NCBI RefSeq assembly: GCF_008033235.1
Contig: NZ_CP042432.1
Span: 806,001 to 870,000, forward strand
Length of the DNA stretch: 64,000 bases
Direction: 5' to 3'
From: Anseongella ginsenosidimutans
GTDB taxonomy: Bacteria > Bacteroidota > Bacteroidia > Sphingobacteriales > Sphingobacteriaceae
Part shown: piece by piece, positions 51,860-61,788 of the stretch
Layout of the letters: each line of letters begins with the position of its first letter
Numbering within the stretch: position 1 is the stretch's first letter
Translations under genes and position numbers: made by a program
Notes under the pieces: generated by a model
The model's input: only the letters and a program-made list of their open reading frames with translations
What the model was told of the DNA's origin: nothing
Database searches by the model: none

Positions 51860-53263
51860 TTATTCCGCCTGGGCGGGCAGCGGGAATACGGGCAGGCTTT
51901 CATGCCCGGCTGCATCGACAGCCTGGACAGCAAAAAAGTAATTGTCTTTTGAATATGGAAGGCGGACCCTGGTTGCCGGTACACGGATCTTCTTCTGCCA
52001 TACGGGGCTTGAGGTTTCACGGATCAGGACATAGTAACTTAGGGTGGGATCCTGCGACTGCGGGGCTTTCCAGGCCAGGACCGTTTCGTTGCTGAGGCCT
52101 TCCATTATTATCTGCACTTGCTCAGGCGGGCCGGGTGACGCAGCCAGGTTGGCGAGGCTGGCCATATTCATAGCGGTAACCTTGCGGAGGTATTCGAAAT
52201 CGACATGCTGTACCAGGTCCCCGTATTCCAGGCCGTTTTCTGTGCGTACATCCTGGTGCTGGTAGCGGAAATGTTCATTCATTTCAGTGACCCTTATGGC
52301 CGGGAAGCCTTCTCTGCTGAATGGAAGGTGGTCACCTCCGCGCAGGAAACGGTCGGGCCGGTAGATCAGCATAATTTCCAGGTGGTCCACATAGCGCTCG
52401 CCAAGCTCTTTGAGGTAACGGGCAAGCTGGCGGGAAGGGCTGTCGTTTTCCATGCCCAGCTGCCGGATCCGGGCGATCTCCTTTTCACCGGCGGCCACAG
52501 GTATCCCTTCGCTGAAAACGCGTACCCGGGTATTGTCGCGCAACAGGGTGCCGCTGCCCTGGCTGTTGCCTACGATATCGTTGGTGATCATGCCGGCCAC
52601 CTGCCACCCTTCCTGCTTCGCGCGGGCAGCCAGGTGACCGGAGCCCAGCAGGCCCTGTTCTTCTCCGGCAACGCAGGCAAAAATAATAGTGGCCTTAAAA
52701 CGATGTTTGCTCATGATCCGCGCCATTTCCATGACCGCCGCGGTGCCTGAGCAGTCGTCATTTGCGCCGGGGGCGTCTGATACGGCGTCGCTGACGTCTG
52801 AATTCCTGGAATCGTAATGGCCGCTGACGATGAACACCCGCTTGTCGGCAGTATCCACACCCGGCAGAATAGCAATGACGTTCTTTATTTCCGTAGCTTT
52901 TTCTACTCTTCGGATACCGCCTTCCTGCACATAGGAATCATATTCCACCATCAACCTTCCGCCTGATTCCCGCGCATAACGTTCCAGTTCCGCTTTGATC
53001 CAGCGCCTGGCAGCTCCTATACCGCGACTGTCGCTGGTGGTATCGCTAAGCGTATGCCTCGTGCCGAAGCCGGCCAGTTCCTGCACCAGCTGCCTTAAAT
53101 GGTCCGCAGAAACCGCCTTTACCATGTCCGCTATTTGCGGGTCCCGGTCTATGGAAACGGTTTGAGCCCGCGCTGTATAAACCGCGGCTGACAAAAGAAG
53201 CGCGCCTGAAAAAAGAAGCGCGGCGGGAAAAACGCGAAAAATTATTCGTACTGCTGTTTTCAT
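51860..53263 (-). CDS. M28 family zinc aminopeptidase with fibronectin-like C-terminus
   Basis: A 467-residue exported peptidase. The signal peptide is MKTAVRIIFRVFPAALLFSG ... ARAQ. The catalytic domain (about 90-370) keeps the two-zinc ligands: VSGHYDSR (His), PGANDDCSG (Asp), ACVAGEEQGLLGS (Glu pair) and GDHLPFSREGFPAIRVTE (His near it). A fibronectin type III-like tail (about 380-465, VQIIMEGLSNETVLAWKAPQ) follows. ATG 53263 is preferred to an upstream in-frame ATG at 53353 because the signal peptide starts there. It probably degrades oligopeptides outside the cytoplasm. Confidence 0.88.
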   Translation of the reverse strand: MKTAVRIIFRVFPAALLFSGALLLSAAVYTARAQTVSIDRDPQIADMVKAVSADHLRQLVQELAGFGTRHTLSDTTSDSRGIGAARRWIKAELERYARESGGRLMVEYDSYVQEGGIRRVEKATEIKNVIAILPGVDTADKRVFIVSGHYDSRNSDVSDAVSDAPGANDDCSGTAAVMEMARIMSKHRFKATIIFACVAGEEQGLLGSGHLAARAKQEGWQVAGMITNDIVGNSQGSGTLLRDNTRVRVFSEGIPVAAGEKEIARIRQLGMENDSPSRQLARYLKELGERYVDHLEIMLIYRPDRFLRGGDHLPFSREGFPAIRVTEMNEHFRYQHQDVRTENGLEYGDLVQHVDFEYLRKVTAMNMASLANLAASPGPPEQVQIIMEGLSNETVLAWKAPQSQDPTLSYYVLIRETSSPVWQKKIRVPATRVRLPYSKDNYFFAVQAVDAAGHESLPVFPLPAQAE

Positions 53264-53349
53264 TATTACTTTAGAAACCACGTCTTCCGGGTATGACCGT
53301 GCCCAGCCCCTATCAGGGCCGACTTGAATCGATCCCGGAATTAATCTAT

Positions 53350-54324
53350 TCATTTGACTGTTCCGGAAGAGACCTTCTTCACTTCTTCATTGATGGCCTT
53401 CAAAAGGGATATTTCCGGATCACGGACATCCTGGGAAAGTTCCCAGAACATAACGCCGGAAGCGCGTTCACGGGCAAGCCGGGTTTTGGCTTGCATCGTA
53501 GCCGGTCCGTTGTACAGAATATCATTCACCTGGTCTTTTTGAGGTGCATCCGGATCCATTTTTACAAGAACTTTGTAATCGGTTCCCGGGTATTTGCCGT
53601 AAAAAGGCAGGCCCAGCACGGCTTTCTCTTTCGGAAGCCCCCTTTTATTTCGCCAGTAGTCGAGGCATTCCACCGCGTGTTCATAGGAGGAATGATGCCC
53701 TCCGCCAGGTTTATCATAAGCCATGATGTTCACCCAGTCGACCACCTCGAACACCTTTGAGGGTATACCGGCTCCTATTCGCGGGTTAGCGCCTACCACA
53801 GCCATGGTCAGCTGCTTGCCGGTTTGATCAAGCGCGGCATCCAGTTCCAGCATTAACTCGTAAAAATGTTCCGAAGAAGGCTTTGTCTGCCCTGAATTAG
53901 TGCGGGCATCAGGGTATTCCCAATCCATATCCACGCCATCCAGCTGGTAAGTTTCGACAAAATTCACCACGTTCCCGATAAAAGCGCTGCGGCTTGCCGG
54001 ATCAGCTGCCAGCAGTTCAAAACGGGTGTCCACCCCTCCGCCGTCCCCCAGATCCCATCCGCCAATAGAAATAAATACTTCAACATTATTTTCGTGGGCA
54101 TTCTTCACAAGGGCCTGCAAATGGGAGGGATTTTCAAGCGGTTCCAGGCTCCCGTCCGAGGCCGGGACAAGAAAAGAATAATTAATATGGCTAAGCAGGT
54201 CGTAACGGATACTGTCAGGATTCAGTTCGCTCCAGGCAGTCGTATAAGCAATAATCCGGAAATCCTGCGCCTGTACTGCCGGGAAGCTGAACAGGGCAGC
54301 CATGAATAGCAGCAGCTTCTTCAT
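53350..54324 (-). CDS. Glycoside hydrolase family 18 (chitinase-like)
   Basis: Probably hydrolyses chitin or related beta-1,4-GlcNAc polymers. The 324-residue product has a signal peptide ending AVQAQ (about 20), SIGGWDLG (the SxGG motif) and the catalytic DGVDMDWEYPD with acid Glu136. NIMAYDKPGG and a late MFWELSQDV segment complete the barrel. No carbohydrate-binding module is attached, so it is a compact single-domain enzyme. It lies upstream of the M28 peptidase gene in the same orientation, 86 bp away, with no clear evidence of co-transcription. Confidence 0.9.
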   Translation of the reverse strand: MKKLLLFMAALFSFPAVQAQDFRIIAYTTAWSELNPDSIRYDLLSHINYSFLVPASDGSLEPLENPSHLQALVKNAHENNVEVFISIGGWDLGDGGGVDTRFELLAADPASRSAFIGNVVNFVETYQLDGVDMDWEYPDARTNSGQTKPSSEHFYELMLELDAALDQTGKQLTMAVVGANPRIGAGIPSKVFEVVDWVNIMAYDKPGGGHHSSYEHAVECLDYWRNKRGLPKEKAVLGLPFYGKYPGTDYKVLVKMDPDAPQKDQVNDILYNGPATMQAKTRLARERASGVMFWELSQDVRDPEISLLKAINEEVKKVSSGTVK

Positions 54325-54462
54325 AAATCGTTGGTTTTATTGCTAATTTAGTTATTTTAATGCAGAAACCCGCAGGCGCCGCAGATAGCGGGGCTGCGTA
54401 TTGGGGGAGCAGCTAGCGGGTTGTAGCGGCTGTCGTTGGCTGTATCTGCTCATCCTATTAAG

Positions 54463-54582
54463 ATGGCTATCAAAGCCCTAAAGAATAGTGAATATTTAAA
54501 AGCGATTAAAAATGGGGCTGAGGGCTACATCTCAACGCAAGACGCAATCGAGTATTTTGAAGACTACAAGGAGGATCATTAA
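54463..54582 (+). CDS. Small protein, 39 residues
   Basis: A short frame encoding MAIKALKNSEYLKAIKNGAE then GYISTQDAIEYFEDYKEDH. It is charged, helical and antitoxin-like in size, but I recognise no family. It ends 14 bp before the next gene in the same direction. Codon use and the amphipathic pattern favour a real peptide. The 54325-54462 gap before it is GC-rich without a visible feature. Confidence 0.4.
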   Translation: MAIKALKNSEYLKAIKNGAEGYISTQDAIEYFEDYKEDH

Positions 54583-54596
54583 AAGCATTTTGCAGT

Positions 54597-55103
54597 ATGA
54601 AAGAAAGTTCCAACTCTACAATAATTTTCTATCCAACGAAAAAGCCAACCATCAGCAGTATTTGGTTGGGCTTATTTAAAATGAATTTGCTGATTTTGAT
54701 CATTTCTTTAGCCGCTTATTTCATCGGACACAATATTTCTTATCAAAAATATATCCTCGTAATCGCACTTATTTTGTCTCTTTGGATAACGCTTCGAACA
54801 AAGGACGTATATGAGATTAGTATTTGCAAGGTAAGTAAGGAGCTAATTTTTAAATACCTAACCGCCTTCGGGCATAAAGGTAAAAATACTATAGACTTAC
54901 AAACAGCCATTTATAGTTACCGTTTGAAGCCAGTTTCGAAAGTAAGCGTCCGATGGCATATGCATTTATATAATAACTATTTTAAAAATCGTCTTGACCT
55001 CTCTGGTAACTGGCCGTATTCGAAGGATCAATTGGATACAATCGATAATTTGATTACTTCACTTAGAAGGAGTGAAACATGTCGTAAAAACGAAACCGAA
55101 TAA
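54597..55103 (+). CDS. Hypothetical membrane protein, 168 residues
   Basis: I recognise no family. Two hydrophobic segments (LLILIISLAAYFIGH and ILVIALILSLWITL, about residues 29-66) form a hairpin in the inner membrane. A basic, soluble C-terminal domain of about 100 residues follows (YRLKPVSKVSVRWHMHLYNN), possibly of PH-like fold. The region is more AT-rich than its neighbours, as often seen for acquired genes. It lies between a 39-residue frame and a 62-residue membrane peptide, all in one direction. Confidence 0.6.
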   Translation: MKESSNSTIIFYPTKKPTISSIWLGLFKMNLLILIISLAAYFIGHNISYQKYILVIALILSLWITLRTKDVYEISICKVSKELIFKYLTAFGHKGKNTIDLQTAIYSYRLKPVSKVSVRWHMHLYNNYFKNRLDLSGNWPYSKDQLDTIDNLITSLRRSETCRKNETE

Positions 55104-55118
55104 TTAACACTTAGACAT

Positions 55119-55307
55119 ATGGAAAAAAAGCACATCAGACTGATCCTTTTTGCCGTCGCGGCCGGAGTCGTTTACCTGAGTTACGGCCTATACCAGAAAG
55201 TCGGGAAGCTTGGCACCTCGGAAATTTTAGTAATTGCGGTTACAGCAGCTGCGGCCCTGCTGATTTTGTGGATTGTCAACAACTTGCAAAAGAAGAAGGC
55301 GGATTAA
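55119..55307 (+). CDS. Small membrane protein, 62 residues
   Basis: Two predicted transmembrane helices (LILFAVAAGVVYLSYGLY and LVIAVTAAAALLILWIV) with basic ends (MEKKHIR, LQKKKAD). Function unknown. It starts 15 bp after the preceding hypothetical gene and may be co-transcribed. It converges on sdhB with 16 bp between. Confidence 0.55.
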   Translation: MEKKHIRLILFAVAAGVVYLSYGLYQKVGKLGTSEILVIAVTAAAALLILWIVNNLQKKKAD

Positions 55308-55323
55308 ACGCTATTTCAATCCC

Positions 55324-56085
55324 TTATTCTTCAGATTTGGCGCTCGCGGCGGTGTATTCCCGGTTCATCAGGGCGATATTGGCTACTGAAATAAGCTTGG
55401 GGCATTCTGCTTCGCAGGCGTAGGTATTGGTGCAGTTGCCGAATCCTTCCTTATCCATTTGAGCGACCATGGCCAGGGCGCGGCGCTGGCGTTCAGGCTG
55501 ACCTTGCGGCAAATGGGCCAATTGTGACATTTTTGCGGAAACAAAAAGCATGGCGGAAGCATTTTTGCAGGCGGCCACGCAGGCTCCGCAGCCGATGCAG
55601 GCAGCGGCGTCAAACGCATCGTCGGCATCCTCTTTGGCAATAGGCAGGCTGTTGGCATCCTGGGCATTACCGGTATTTACGGAAATAAAACCGCCGGAGG
55701 CAATGATGCGGTCAAAGGCCGAGCGGTCCACGACCAAATCTTTGATGACCGGAAAGGCGCCGGCTCTCCAGGGTTCCACTACTACCGTGTCCCCGTCCCG
55801 GAAAGAGCGCATATGCAGCTGGCAGGTGGTAACACCCCGCTTGGGGCCGTGCGGCCGGCCGTTAATGAACATGGAACAGGTACCGCAGATACCTTCGCGG
55901 CAATCGTGATCAAACGCAATCGGTTCCTTTCCTTCGTTGATCAGCTTCTCGTTCAACACATCGAACATTTCCAGGAAGGACATATCGGGTGAGATGCCGC
56001 TCACCTGGTGCGTCTCAAAACTTCCTTTGGCTTCCCTGTTTTTCTGACGCCAAACTTTCAGGGTCAGATTCATATTTCCGCTCAT
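55324..56085 (-). CDS. sdhB: Succinate dehydrogenase/fumarate reductase iron-sulfur subunit
   Basis: Carries electrons from the flavoprotein to quinone through three iron-sulfur clusters in complex II. The 253-residue product has the 2Fe-2S motif [17 protein letters not shown] with a later Cys in VTTCQLHM. The 4Fe-4S and 3Fe-4S ligands are in [15 protein letters not shown] and [13 protein letters not shown]. It is the last gene of sdhC-sdhA-sdhB and overlaps sdhA by 4 bp. Confidence 0.95.
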   Translation of the reverse strand: MSGNMNLTLKVWRQKNREAKGSFETHQVSGISPDMSFLEMFDVLNEKLINEGKEPIAFDHDCREGICGTCSMFINGRPHGPKRGVTTCQLHMRSFRDGDTVVVEPWRAGAFPVIKDLVVDRSAFDRIIASGGFISVNTGNAQDANSLPIAKEDADDAFDAAACIGCGACVAACKNASAMLFVSAKMSQLAHLPQGQPERQRRALAMVAQMDKEGFGNCTNTYACEAECPKLISVANIALMNREYTAASAKSEE

Positions 56086-58058
56086 TTATAACTCCGTTGT
56101 GCTATCTTGATATTTTCAAATGTCAGGCCTTCCTTGTGCAGCTCGTACCCCGCTTCCCCTTTGTATTCCCAGGCAGCGACGTAGGAAAAATGCTCGTCAT
56201 CACGAAGCGCTTCCCCTTCCGGCGTCTGGTATTCTTCCCGGAAATGCCCACCGCAGGATTCATTCCGGTGCAGGGCGTCAATGCACATCAATTCGGCCAG
56301 CTCCAGGAAATCGGCCACACGGCCCGCTTTTTCGAGTTCGGGATTCAGCTCGTGCTGCCCGCCGGGAATGCAGACGTTCTGCCAGAACTCCGCCCGCAAT
56401 ACCCTGATTTCCTCTATTGCTTCCCTTAATCCCTTTTCGTTCCGGGCCATCCCACATTTGTCCCAGGTGATCTTGCCCAGTTGCTTATGATAGTAGTCCA
56501 CCGAGCGGGTTCCTTTCACATTCAGGAGCCGGTCAATATCCGCCTGTACATTCCGTTCCGCTTCTTCAAAGGCGGGATGGTCAGTAGGAATGGCTTTCGT
56601 GGAAATTTCTTTGGAGAGGTAAGAGCCGATAGTATAAGGGATCACGAAATAACCGTCAGCCAGTCCCTGCATCAGTGCGGAAGCGCCCAGGCGGTTAGCT
56701 CCGTGGTCGGAGAAATTACATTCGCCCAGCGCATAGAGCCCGGGGACCGTGGTCATCAGGTCATAATCTACCCAGAGGCCGCCCATCGTATAGTGTACGG
56801 CCGGGTAGATACGCATGGGCGTCTCGTAAGGATTTTCCCCGGTGATCTGCTCATACATATCAAACAGGTTCCCGTACTTTTCCTTTACCACTTCTTTCCC
56901 TAAACGCCTGATGGTTTCCTTATCTGCATTCTCCATCCGTTGCTTGGATGCTTCAATTTTACCGTACCGTTCAAAGGCCGAGGCATAATCAAGGTAAACC
57001 GCCATTTTGGACGGCCCTACCCCATATCCTGCGTCGCATCGCTCCTTGGCGGCCCTTGAAGCCACGTCACGAGGTACCAGGTTCCCGAAAGCAGGATACC
57101 TTCTTTCCAGGTAGTAATCCCGTTCATCTTCCGGTATTTCATTTGCTTTGCGGGTATCATCTTGCTTTTTCGGTACCCAGATACGCCCGTCATTCCGCAG
57201 CGACTCCGACATCAGCGTCAGCTTGGATTGATGGTCGCCTGAAACGGGAATACAAGTGGGATGAATCTGCGTATAACAGGGATTTGCGAAATAAGCCCCT
57301 TTTTTATGTGCCTTCCAGGCAGCAGTCACATTGCTGCCCATGGCATTGGTAGACAGGTAGAAGACGTTTCCGTAACCGCCCGAACAAAGCAAAACGGCAT
57401 GGCCGAAATAACGTTCCAGCTGGCCGGTAATAAGGTTGCGCGCAATAATGCCCCTGGCTTTCCCGTCAACGACTACCACATCCAGCATTTCATGGCGGGA
57501 ATACATTTCTATTTTTCCCATCCCAACCTGCCGCATCAGTGAACTGTAGGCCCCCAGCAGCAGTTGCTGGCCGGTTTGCCCCGCGGCATAAAAGGTGCGC
57601 TGCACCTGCACGCCGCCAAAGGACCGGTTACTAAGCAGTCCGCCGTATTCGCGGGCAAAAGGAACGCCCTGGGCCACGCACTGGTCAATAATATTGCCGC
57701 TTACCTCTGCAAGCCGGTGGACATTCGCCTCGCGGGACCGGTAATCGCCCCCTTTTACGGTATCATAAAAAAGCCGGTAAGTGCTGTCCCCGTCATTCTG
57801 GTAATTCTTAGCGGCATTGATCCCGCCCTGGGCAGCAATGGAGTGCGCCCTCCGGGCCGAATCCTGAAAACAAAATACTTTCACTTTGTATCCCAGTTCG
57901 GCAAGCGTAGAAGCAGCTGAAGCTCCTGCAAGTCCCGAACCCACCACGATCACTTCCAGATGGCGTTTATTAGCCGGGTTGACGAGCGGAACCGAAGAAC
58001 GGTATTTCGTCCACTTTTCGCCAAGCGAGCCATCGGGTATTTTGGAATTCAACTCCAT
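56082..58058 (-). CDS. sdhA: Succinate dehydrogenase/fumarate reductase flavoprotein subunit
   Basis: The catalytic subunit that interconverts succinate and fumarate with covalent FAD. The 658-residue product has the dinucleotide-binding [21 protein letters not shown]. The FAD-linking His lies in [14 protein letters not shown], and the active-site segments [20 protein letters not shown] and [13 protein letters not shown] are all kept. The sequence is of the Bacteroidota/B. subtilis type with long inserts. It follows sdhC with 17 bp between and overlaps sdhB. Confidence 0.96.
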   Translation of the reverse strand: MELNSKIPDGSLGEKWTKYRSSVPLVNPANKRHLEVIVVGSGLAGASAASTLAELGYKVKVFCFQDSARRAHSIAAQGGINAAKNYQNDGDSTYRLFYDTVKGGDYRSREANVHRLAEVSGNIIDQCVAQGVPFAREYGGLLSNRSFGGVQVQRTFYAAGQTGQQLLLGAYSSLMRQVGMGKIEMYSRHEMLDVVVVDGKARGIIARNLITGQLERYFGHAVLLCSGGYGNVFYLSTNAMGSNVTAAWKAHKKGAYFANPCYTQIHPTCIPVSGDHQSKLTLMSESLRNDGRIWVPKKQDDTRKANEIPEDERDYYLERRYPAFGNLVPRDVASRAAKERCDAGYGVGPSKMAVYLDYASAFERYGKIEASKQRMENADKETIRRLGKEVVKEKYGNLFDMYEQITGENPYETPMRIYPAVHYTMGGLWVDYDLMTTVPGLYALGECNFSDHGANRLGASALMQGLADGYFVIPYTIGSYLSKEISTKAIPTDHPAFEEAERNVQADIDRLLNVKGTRSVDYYHKQLGKITWDKCGMARNEKGLREAIEEIRVLRAEFWQNVCIPGGQHELNPELEKAGRVADFLELAELMCIDALHRNESCGGHFREEYQTPEGEALRDDEHFSYVAAWEYKGEAGYELHKEGLTFENIKIAQRSYK

Positions 58059-58075
58059 AAATCAAACGCGTTTAA

Positions 58076-58867
58076 TCAAGTAGTATGGAAAAAGAAGAAA
58101 TAAATGGGCATGGAGGCAAAACCTGCGGGAATTAATATCCCGAAGATTACCGTCCCCACCCAGCGGATAGCCCCGTTGTACTTGGGATGGTTAATACCCA
58201 TCGATTGAAAGGAACTCTGGAAGCCATGCCGGAGATGGAACCCGAGGGCAACCATTGCCAACAGGTACAGCAACACGATCAGGGGCTGCTGAAATCCCGC
58301 TTCCACCACCTTGTACATATCCTTGTACACGTGTATTTCCTGCTCGTTCGCTACGTCTGTTAACACAAAGCCTTTTTCTTCATAACCCTGCCCGGTCACA
58401 TCTTCCGTGCTGAGTATTTCCCCTGTTCCCACATCCACGACGTACCTGGTGTACGGCAGTTCGCCCCAATGATATTCCGCCCAGAAATTGCTAAGGTGTA
58501 CGGCTATAAATACCAGCACGATCGTGCCCAAAATTCCCATATTACGGGAAGACCACATACTATTGGCTTTCCCATTGGTTACCGCGTAACGCACGGGACG
58601 GGCCCGCTGGTTTTGCCAGGCCAGGTGAAGTCCCTTAAATGCATGCCAGAGGATAGATATGTATAAAATATAGCTAATCGCCTTAATAAAGGGGTTACTG
58701 GTCATGAAAACGGTATATTTATTAAGGGCGAAGCCTCCGTCGGATTTGAAAAGCTGCAGATTTCCCCACAGATGTACAATAAGGAAAAGGCATAGAAACA
58801 ATCCGGTGAGAGCAACAGTAATTTTTTTTCCGATAGAGGAAGAAAAATATTCAGAAAAACGGCTCAT
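58076..58867 (-). CDS. sdhC: Succinate dehydrogenase cytochrome b subunit
   Basis: The single membrane anchor of complex II, expected to bind two hemes b and the quinone. The 263-residue product has five hydrophobic segments (for example ITVALTGLFLCLFLIVHLWG, ISYILYISILWHAFKG, GTIVLVFIAVHLSNFWAEY). Conserved histidines in these helices (IVHLWG, LWHAFKG, VHLSNF, GFHLRHGFQSSF) are the likely heme ligands. It is the first gene of the operon. Confidence 0.93.
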   Translation of the reverse strand: MSRFSEYFSSSIGKKITVALTGLFLCLFLIVHLWGNLQLFKSDGGFALNKYTVFMTSNPFIKAISYILYISILWHAFKGLHLAWQNQRARPVRYAVTNGKANSMWSSRNMGILGTIVLVFIAVHLSNFWAEYHWGELPYTRYVVDVGTGEILSTEDVTGQGYEEKGFVLTDVANEQEIHVYKDMYKVVEAGFQQPLIVLLYLLAMVALGFHLRHGFQSSFQSMGINHPKYNGAIRWVGTVIFGILIPAGFASMPIYFFFFHTT

Positions 58868-58895
58868 GTGCGACGAAAATTAACTTGAAGTGCGA

Positions 58896-58941
58896 CAAAT
58901 CTATTCAATTATTCAATACGATGCTAAGAATTCAATTATTT
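58896..58941 (-). promoter_or_regulatory. Likely promoter of sdhCAB
   Basis: TAGATTTG on the minus strand (58896-58903) matches the -7 consensus, 29 bp before the sdhC ATG. ATTCAATTATT-like direct repeats lie upstream (about 58904 and 58930). No good -33 TTG is at the right distance, so activation may be needed. Confidence 0.4.
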
Positions 58942-59024
58942 AGATTTGTTCTATATAGCACTGCCTGGCTGGGCCGGATTTCATCGTATTTGTTATTTTG
59001 CCGCTCCAAACGTTACTTTGCAAC

Positions 59025-59806
59025 ATGAACTATACACTCAAGCACGTTCCCGAACGTGAGATAAAGCCCCGGGGTAAGGGTATTACCATGGTAATGGATA
59101 AGGGGTTGAGCATAAACGAGGTAGAGAACTTCCTCTCCGTGGCCGGGGACCATACAGATATTGTTAAGCTGGGCTGGGCCACCTCTTTTGTTACTCCTAA
59201 TCTTGCGGAAAAACTGAAAATTTACCGCCAGGCAGGCATACCGGTTTACTTCGGCGGGACGCTGTTTGAGGCGTTTATTGTACGCGGGCAGTTCGAGGAT
59301 TACCAGCGCGTCCTGGATAAATTTGAAATGGAGCATGCCGAAGTATCGGACGGTTCCATCACCATCGACCACGAACTTAAATGTGAATTCATTCGCCGGC
59401 TAGCCAAACAGGTAACGGTTATTTCAGAAGTAGGTTCCAAAGACGAAGCCAAGATCATTCCTCCCTATAAATGGATCCAGCTGATGAAGGCGGAACTGGA
59501 AGCCGGCTCCTGGAAGGTGATTGCGGAAGCGCGCGAAAGCGGCAATGTGGGTCTTTACCGCGGAACAGGAGAACCGCGCATGGGCCTGATTGAAGAAATA
59601 CTTACACAGATCCCCAGGAAAAGATTATCTGGGAAGCTCCTCAGAAAGCGCAGCAGGTTTGGTTCGTCAAGCTGCTGGGAAGCAATGTAAACCTTGGCAA
59701 CATTGCGCCAGCCGAAGTCATTCCGTTGGAAACGGTCCGGCTGGGCCTGAGAGGAGATACCTTCAATCATTTCCTGAACGGCCTGGACCTGGACATTAAA
59801 CTATGA
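59025..59806 (+). pseudogene. Phosphosulfolactate synthase-like (ComA family) gene with a one-base frameshift
   Basis: The family makes phosphosulfolactate from phosphoenolpyruvate and sulfite. The first frame keeps KPRGKGITMVMDKGLS, DIVKLGWATSFV, GIPVYFGGTLFEAF, VISEVGSKD and GNVGLYRGTGEPR. At CCCC (59612-59615) it must shift by one base to continue as [20 protein letters not shown] then [21 protein letters not shown]. One extra C gives a normal family protein of about 260 residues ending at 59806, with an ATGA overlap to aroE. That tight coupling suggests a working gene and a base-call error, but real decay cannot be excluded. ATG 59025 is the chosen start. Confidence 0.82.
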
Positions 59807-60543
59807 AGCAACTCCTCGGGCTCATCGGCTACCCGCTTTCCCATTCGTTCTCCAAAGAATATTTCCGCAGGAAATTTGAGCAGGAAGGCATCAGCGGGTA
59901 CACGTATGAATTATTTCCCCTTGAAAAAATAACCAGCCTGCCGGCGCTCCTGGAACAGCATCCGCAGCTTGCCGGGCTGAATGTCACCATTCCTCACAAA
60001 GTTGCCGTATTACCCTATCTGCAGCACCTGGACGAAACAGCCGCTGCCATTGGTGCGGTAAATACCATTAAGATCAGTAACGGGATTCTCAGCGGATACA
60101 ACACGGATGCCTGGGGTTTCAGCGCTTCCCTCCGGCCCCTGCTGCAACCCTGGCATAAGAAAGCCCTGATCCTGGGCACAGGAGGCGCCTCGAAAGCTGT
60201 TTTGCATGTGCTGCGCAGCCTTGGTATTGATCCTCTTTTTGTTTCCCGCCAGCCGGGGAACGGCCAGATCACCTACAGTCAACTGGATGGAGCCTTTATC
60301 CGGGACTACCCGCTGATCATAAATACCACTCCCCTGGGAACATTTCCCGATACGGAAAGCTGCCCGGAGATCCTTTACAATGAACTTTCGGAACGGAATC
60401 TGCTATATGACCTGGTATATAACCCGGCCGAAACACTTTTCCTGAAAAAGGGAAAAGAACGGGGAGCTGCTGCCATTAACGGCATGGAAATGCTGCGCCT
60501 TCAGGCTGAAAAAGCGTGGGAAATATGGACAAAAGAAACTTAA
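59803..60543 (+). CDS. aroE: Shikimate dehydrogenase
   Basis: Reduces 3-dehydroshikimate to shikimate with NADPH in aromatic amino-acid synthesis. The 246-residue product has [14 protein letters not shown] (substrate site), [10 protein letters not shown] with the catalytic Lys, GAVNTIKI, the GTGGASKAV nucleotide loop, INTTPLG and a final [17 protein letters not shown]. It overlaps the comA-like gene by 4 bp and gldD by 19 bp. Confidence 0.95.
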   Translation: MKQLLGLIGYPLSHSFSKEYFRRKFEQEGISGYTYELFPLEKITSLPALLEQHPQLAGLNVTIPHKVAVLPYLQHLDETAAAIGAVNTIKISNGILSGYNTDAWGFSASLRPLLQPWHKKALILGTGGASKAVLHVLRSLGIDPLFVSRQPGNGQITYSQLDGAFIRDYPLIINTTPLGTFPDTESCPEILYNELSERNLLYDLVYNPAETLFLKKGKERGAAAINGMEMLRLQAEKAWEIWTKET

Positions 60544-61106
60544 TCTGCCTGCTGGCGCTGGTATTAATGTTTTCTGCCTGCCGGCAGGAGGGATATACCC
60601 CAAAGCCGAGAGGCTATTTTCGAATAGAATTTCCTGAAAAGGCGTATAAACCTTACACCAGTGACTGCCCCTTTTCTTTCCGGATCCCGGTGTATGCCAA
60701 TGTTTCCGCGGATACATCGGCCAATGCCCGGCCTTGCTGGATGGACGTAGCCTTTCCCGGGTTCAATGCCCGCATTCATTTTAGTTACTGGCCCATTCAG
60801 TCCGGGAAAATGCTGTACCAGCTGGTGGAAGACAGCCGGGACCTTGCCTTTAAGCATACCATAAAAGCAACAGCCATTGATGAACAGCTGATCATCCGAC
60901 CGGAAAAAGACATGTATGGGATTGTTTATAATATCCGGGGGAATACGGCTTCTTCCCTGCAGTTCTTCCTGACCGACAGCACCAGTCATTATGTACGGGG
61001 CGCCCTTTATTTCCACGAAGAACCACGGATAGATTCCATTCGTCCCGTACTGGAGTTTATTCGCAGCGACATTGATTCGCTGATAGCAAGTTTCAGGTGG
61101 AAATAG
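60525..61106 (+). CDS. gldD: Gliding motility lipoprotein GldD
   Basis: A lipoprotein needed for gliding and linked to type IX secretion in Bacteroidota. The 193-residue product has a signal with lipobox LMFSAC (Cys about 17) and the GldD hallmarks YTPKPRGYFRIEFPEKAY, CPFSFRIPVYA, DVAFPGFNARIHFSYWP, GIVYNIRGNTASSLQFFLTD and VRGALYFHEEPRIDSI. The start at 60525 gives the proper signal and overlaps aroE by 19 bp. Its presence fits the type IX substrate at 16771-25329. Confidence 0.93.
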   Translation: MDKRNLICLLALVLMFSACRQEGYTPKPRGYFRIEFPEKAYKPYTSDCPFSFRIPVYANVSADTSANARPCWMDVAFPGFNARIHFSYWPIQSGKMLYQLVEDSRDLAFKHTIKATAIDEQLIIRPEKDMYGIVYNIRGNTASSLQFFLTDSTSHYVRGALYFHEEPRIDSIRPVLEFIRSDIDSLIASFRWK

Positions 61107-61153
61107 CTTCGGCTGGCGCTAATTTTCTTAACTTCGCAGTAAGAGCATTTAAA

Positions 61154-61788
61154 ATGATCAGCATTAAGCAGTTTACATTTAATCCCTGGGCCGAAAATAC
61201 CTTTATCCTGTATGACGAAACCCGCGAATGCATTATTATTGACCCGGGATGCCATATCCGGGAAGAACAGGATCTGCTGGTAAAGTTTATCAGGGACGAA
61301 CAGTTAAACCCGGTACTGCTGCTTAACACGCATTGTCATATTGACCACGTGCTGGGGAATAAATTCGTACAGGAAATGTACGGTTTGTCCCCGCGCTTCC
61401 ATCGCCTGGAAGAAGCCGTACTTCGGGCCATGATCCCCTATGCTGCTTCCATGAACATGCCTTATACCCCTCTCCTCCGGCGGAAGTTTTCCTGGAAGAA
61501 GGAGAGCAGATCGAATTTGGTAAATCCGAGCTGAAAAGTCTCTTTACCCCGGGGCATTCTCCGGGAAGCCTTTCTTTTTTTTCGAATGAAGACCGTTTGC
61601 TGATTGGCGGAGATGTGCTTTTCCAGGGCAGCATTGGCCGCACCGACCTCCCCGGGGGAGATTTCGATACGCTTATCCGGAGTATCCAGGTGGAATTATT
61701 CTCCCTGGGGGATGACGTGAAAGTATTCCCGGGACACGGGCCGGCTACTTCCATTGGTTTTGAACGCGAGAATAACCCCTTCCTGTGA
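61154..61788 (+). pseudogene. Metallo-beta-lactamase-fold hydrolase gene with a one-base frameshift
   Basis: The product resembles hydroxyacylglutathione hydrolase-like proteins. The first frame gives ISIKQFTFNPWAENTFILYD, IIIDPGC and the metal motif NTHCHIDHVLG. At CCCC (61467-61470) a shift is needed to continue as FLEEGEQIEFGKSELKSLF, TPGHSPGSLSFF, IGGDVLFQGSIGRTDLPGGD and FPGHGPATSIG, the remaining zinc ligands. One extra C restores a protein of about 211 residues that ends in a GTGA overlap with the next gene. The intact ligands and the coupling favour base-call error over decay. Confidence 0.83.
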
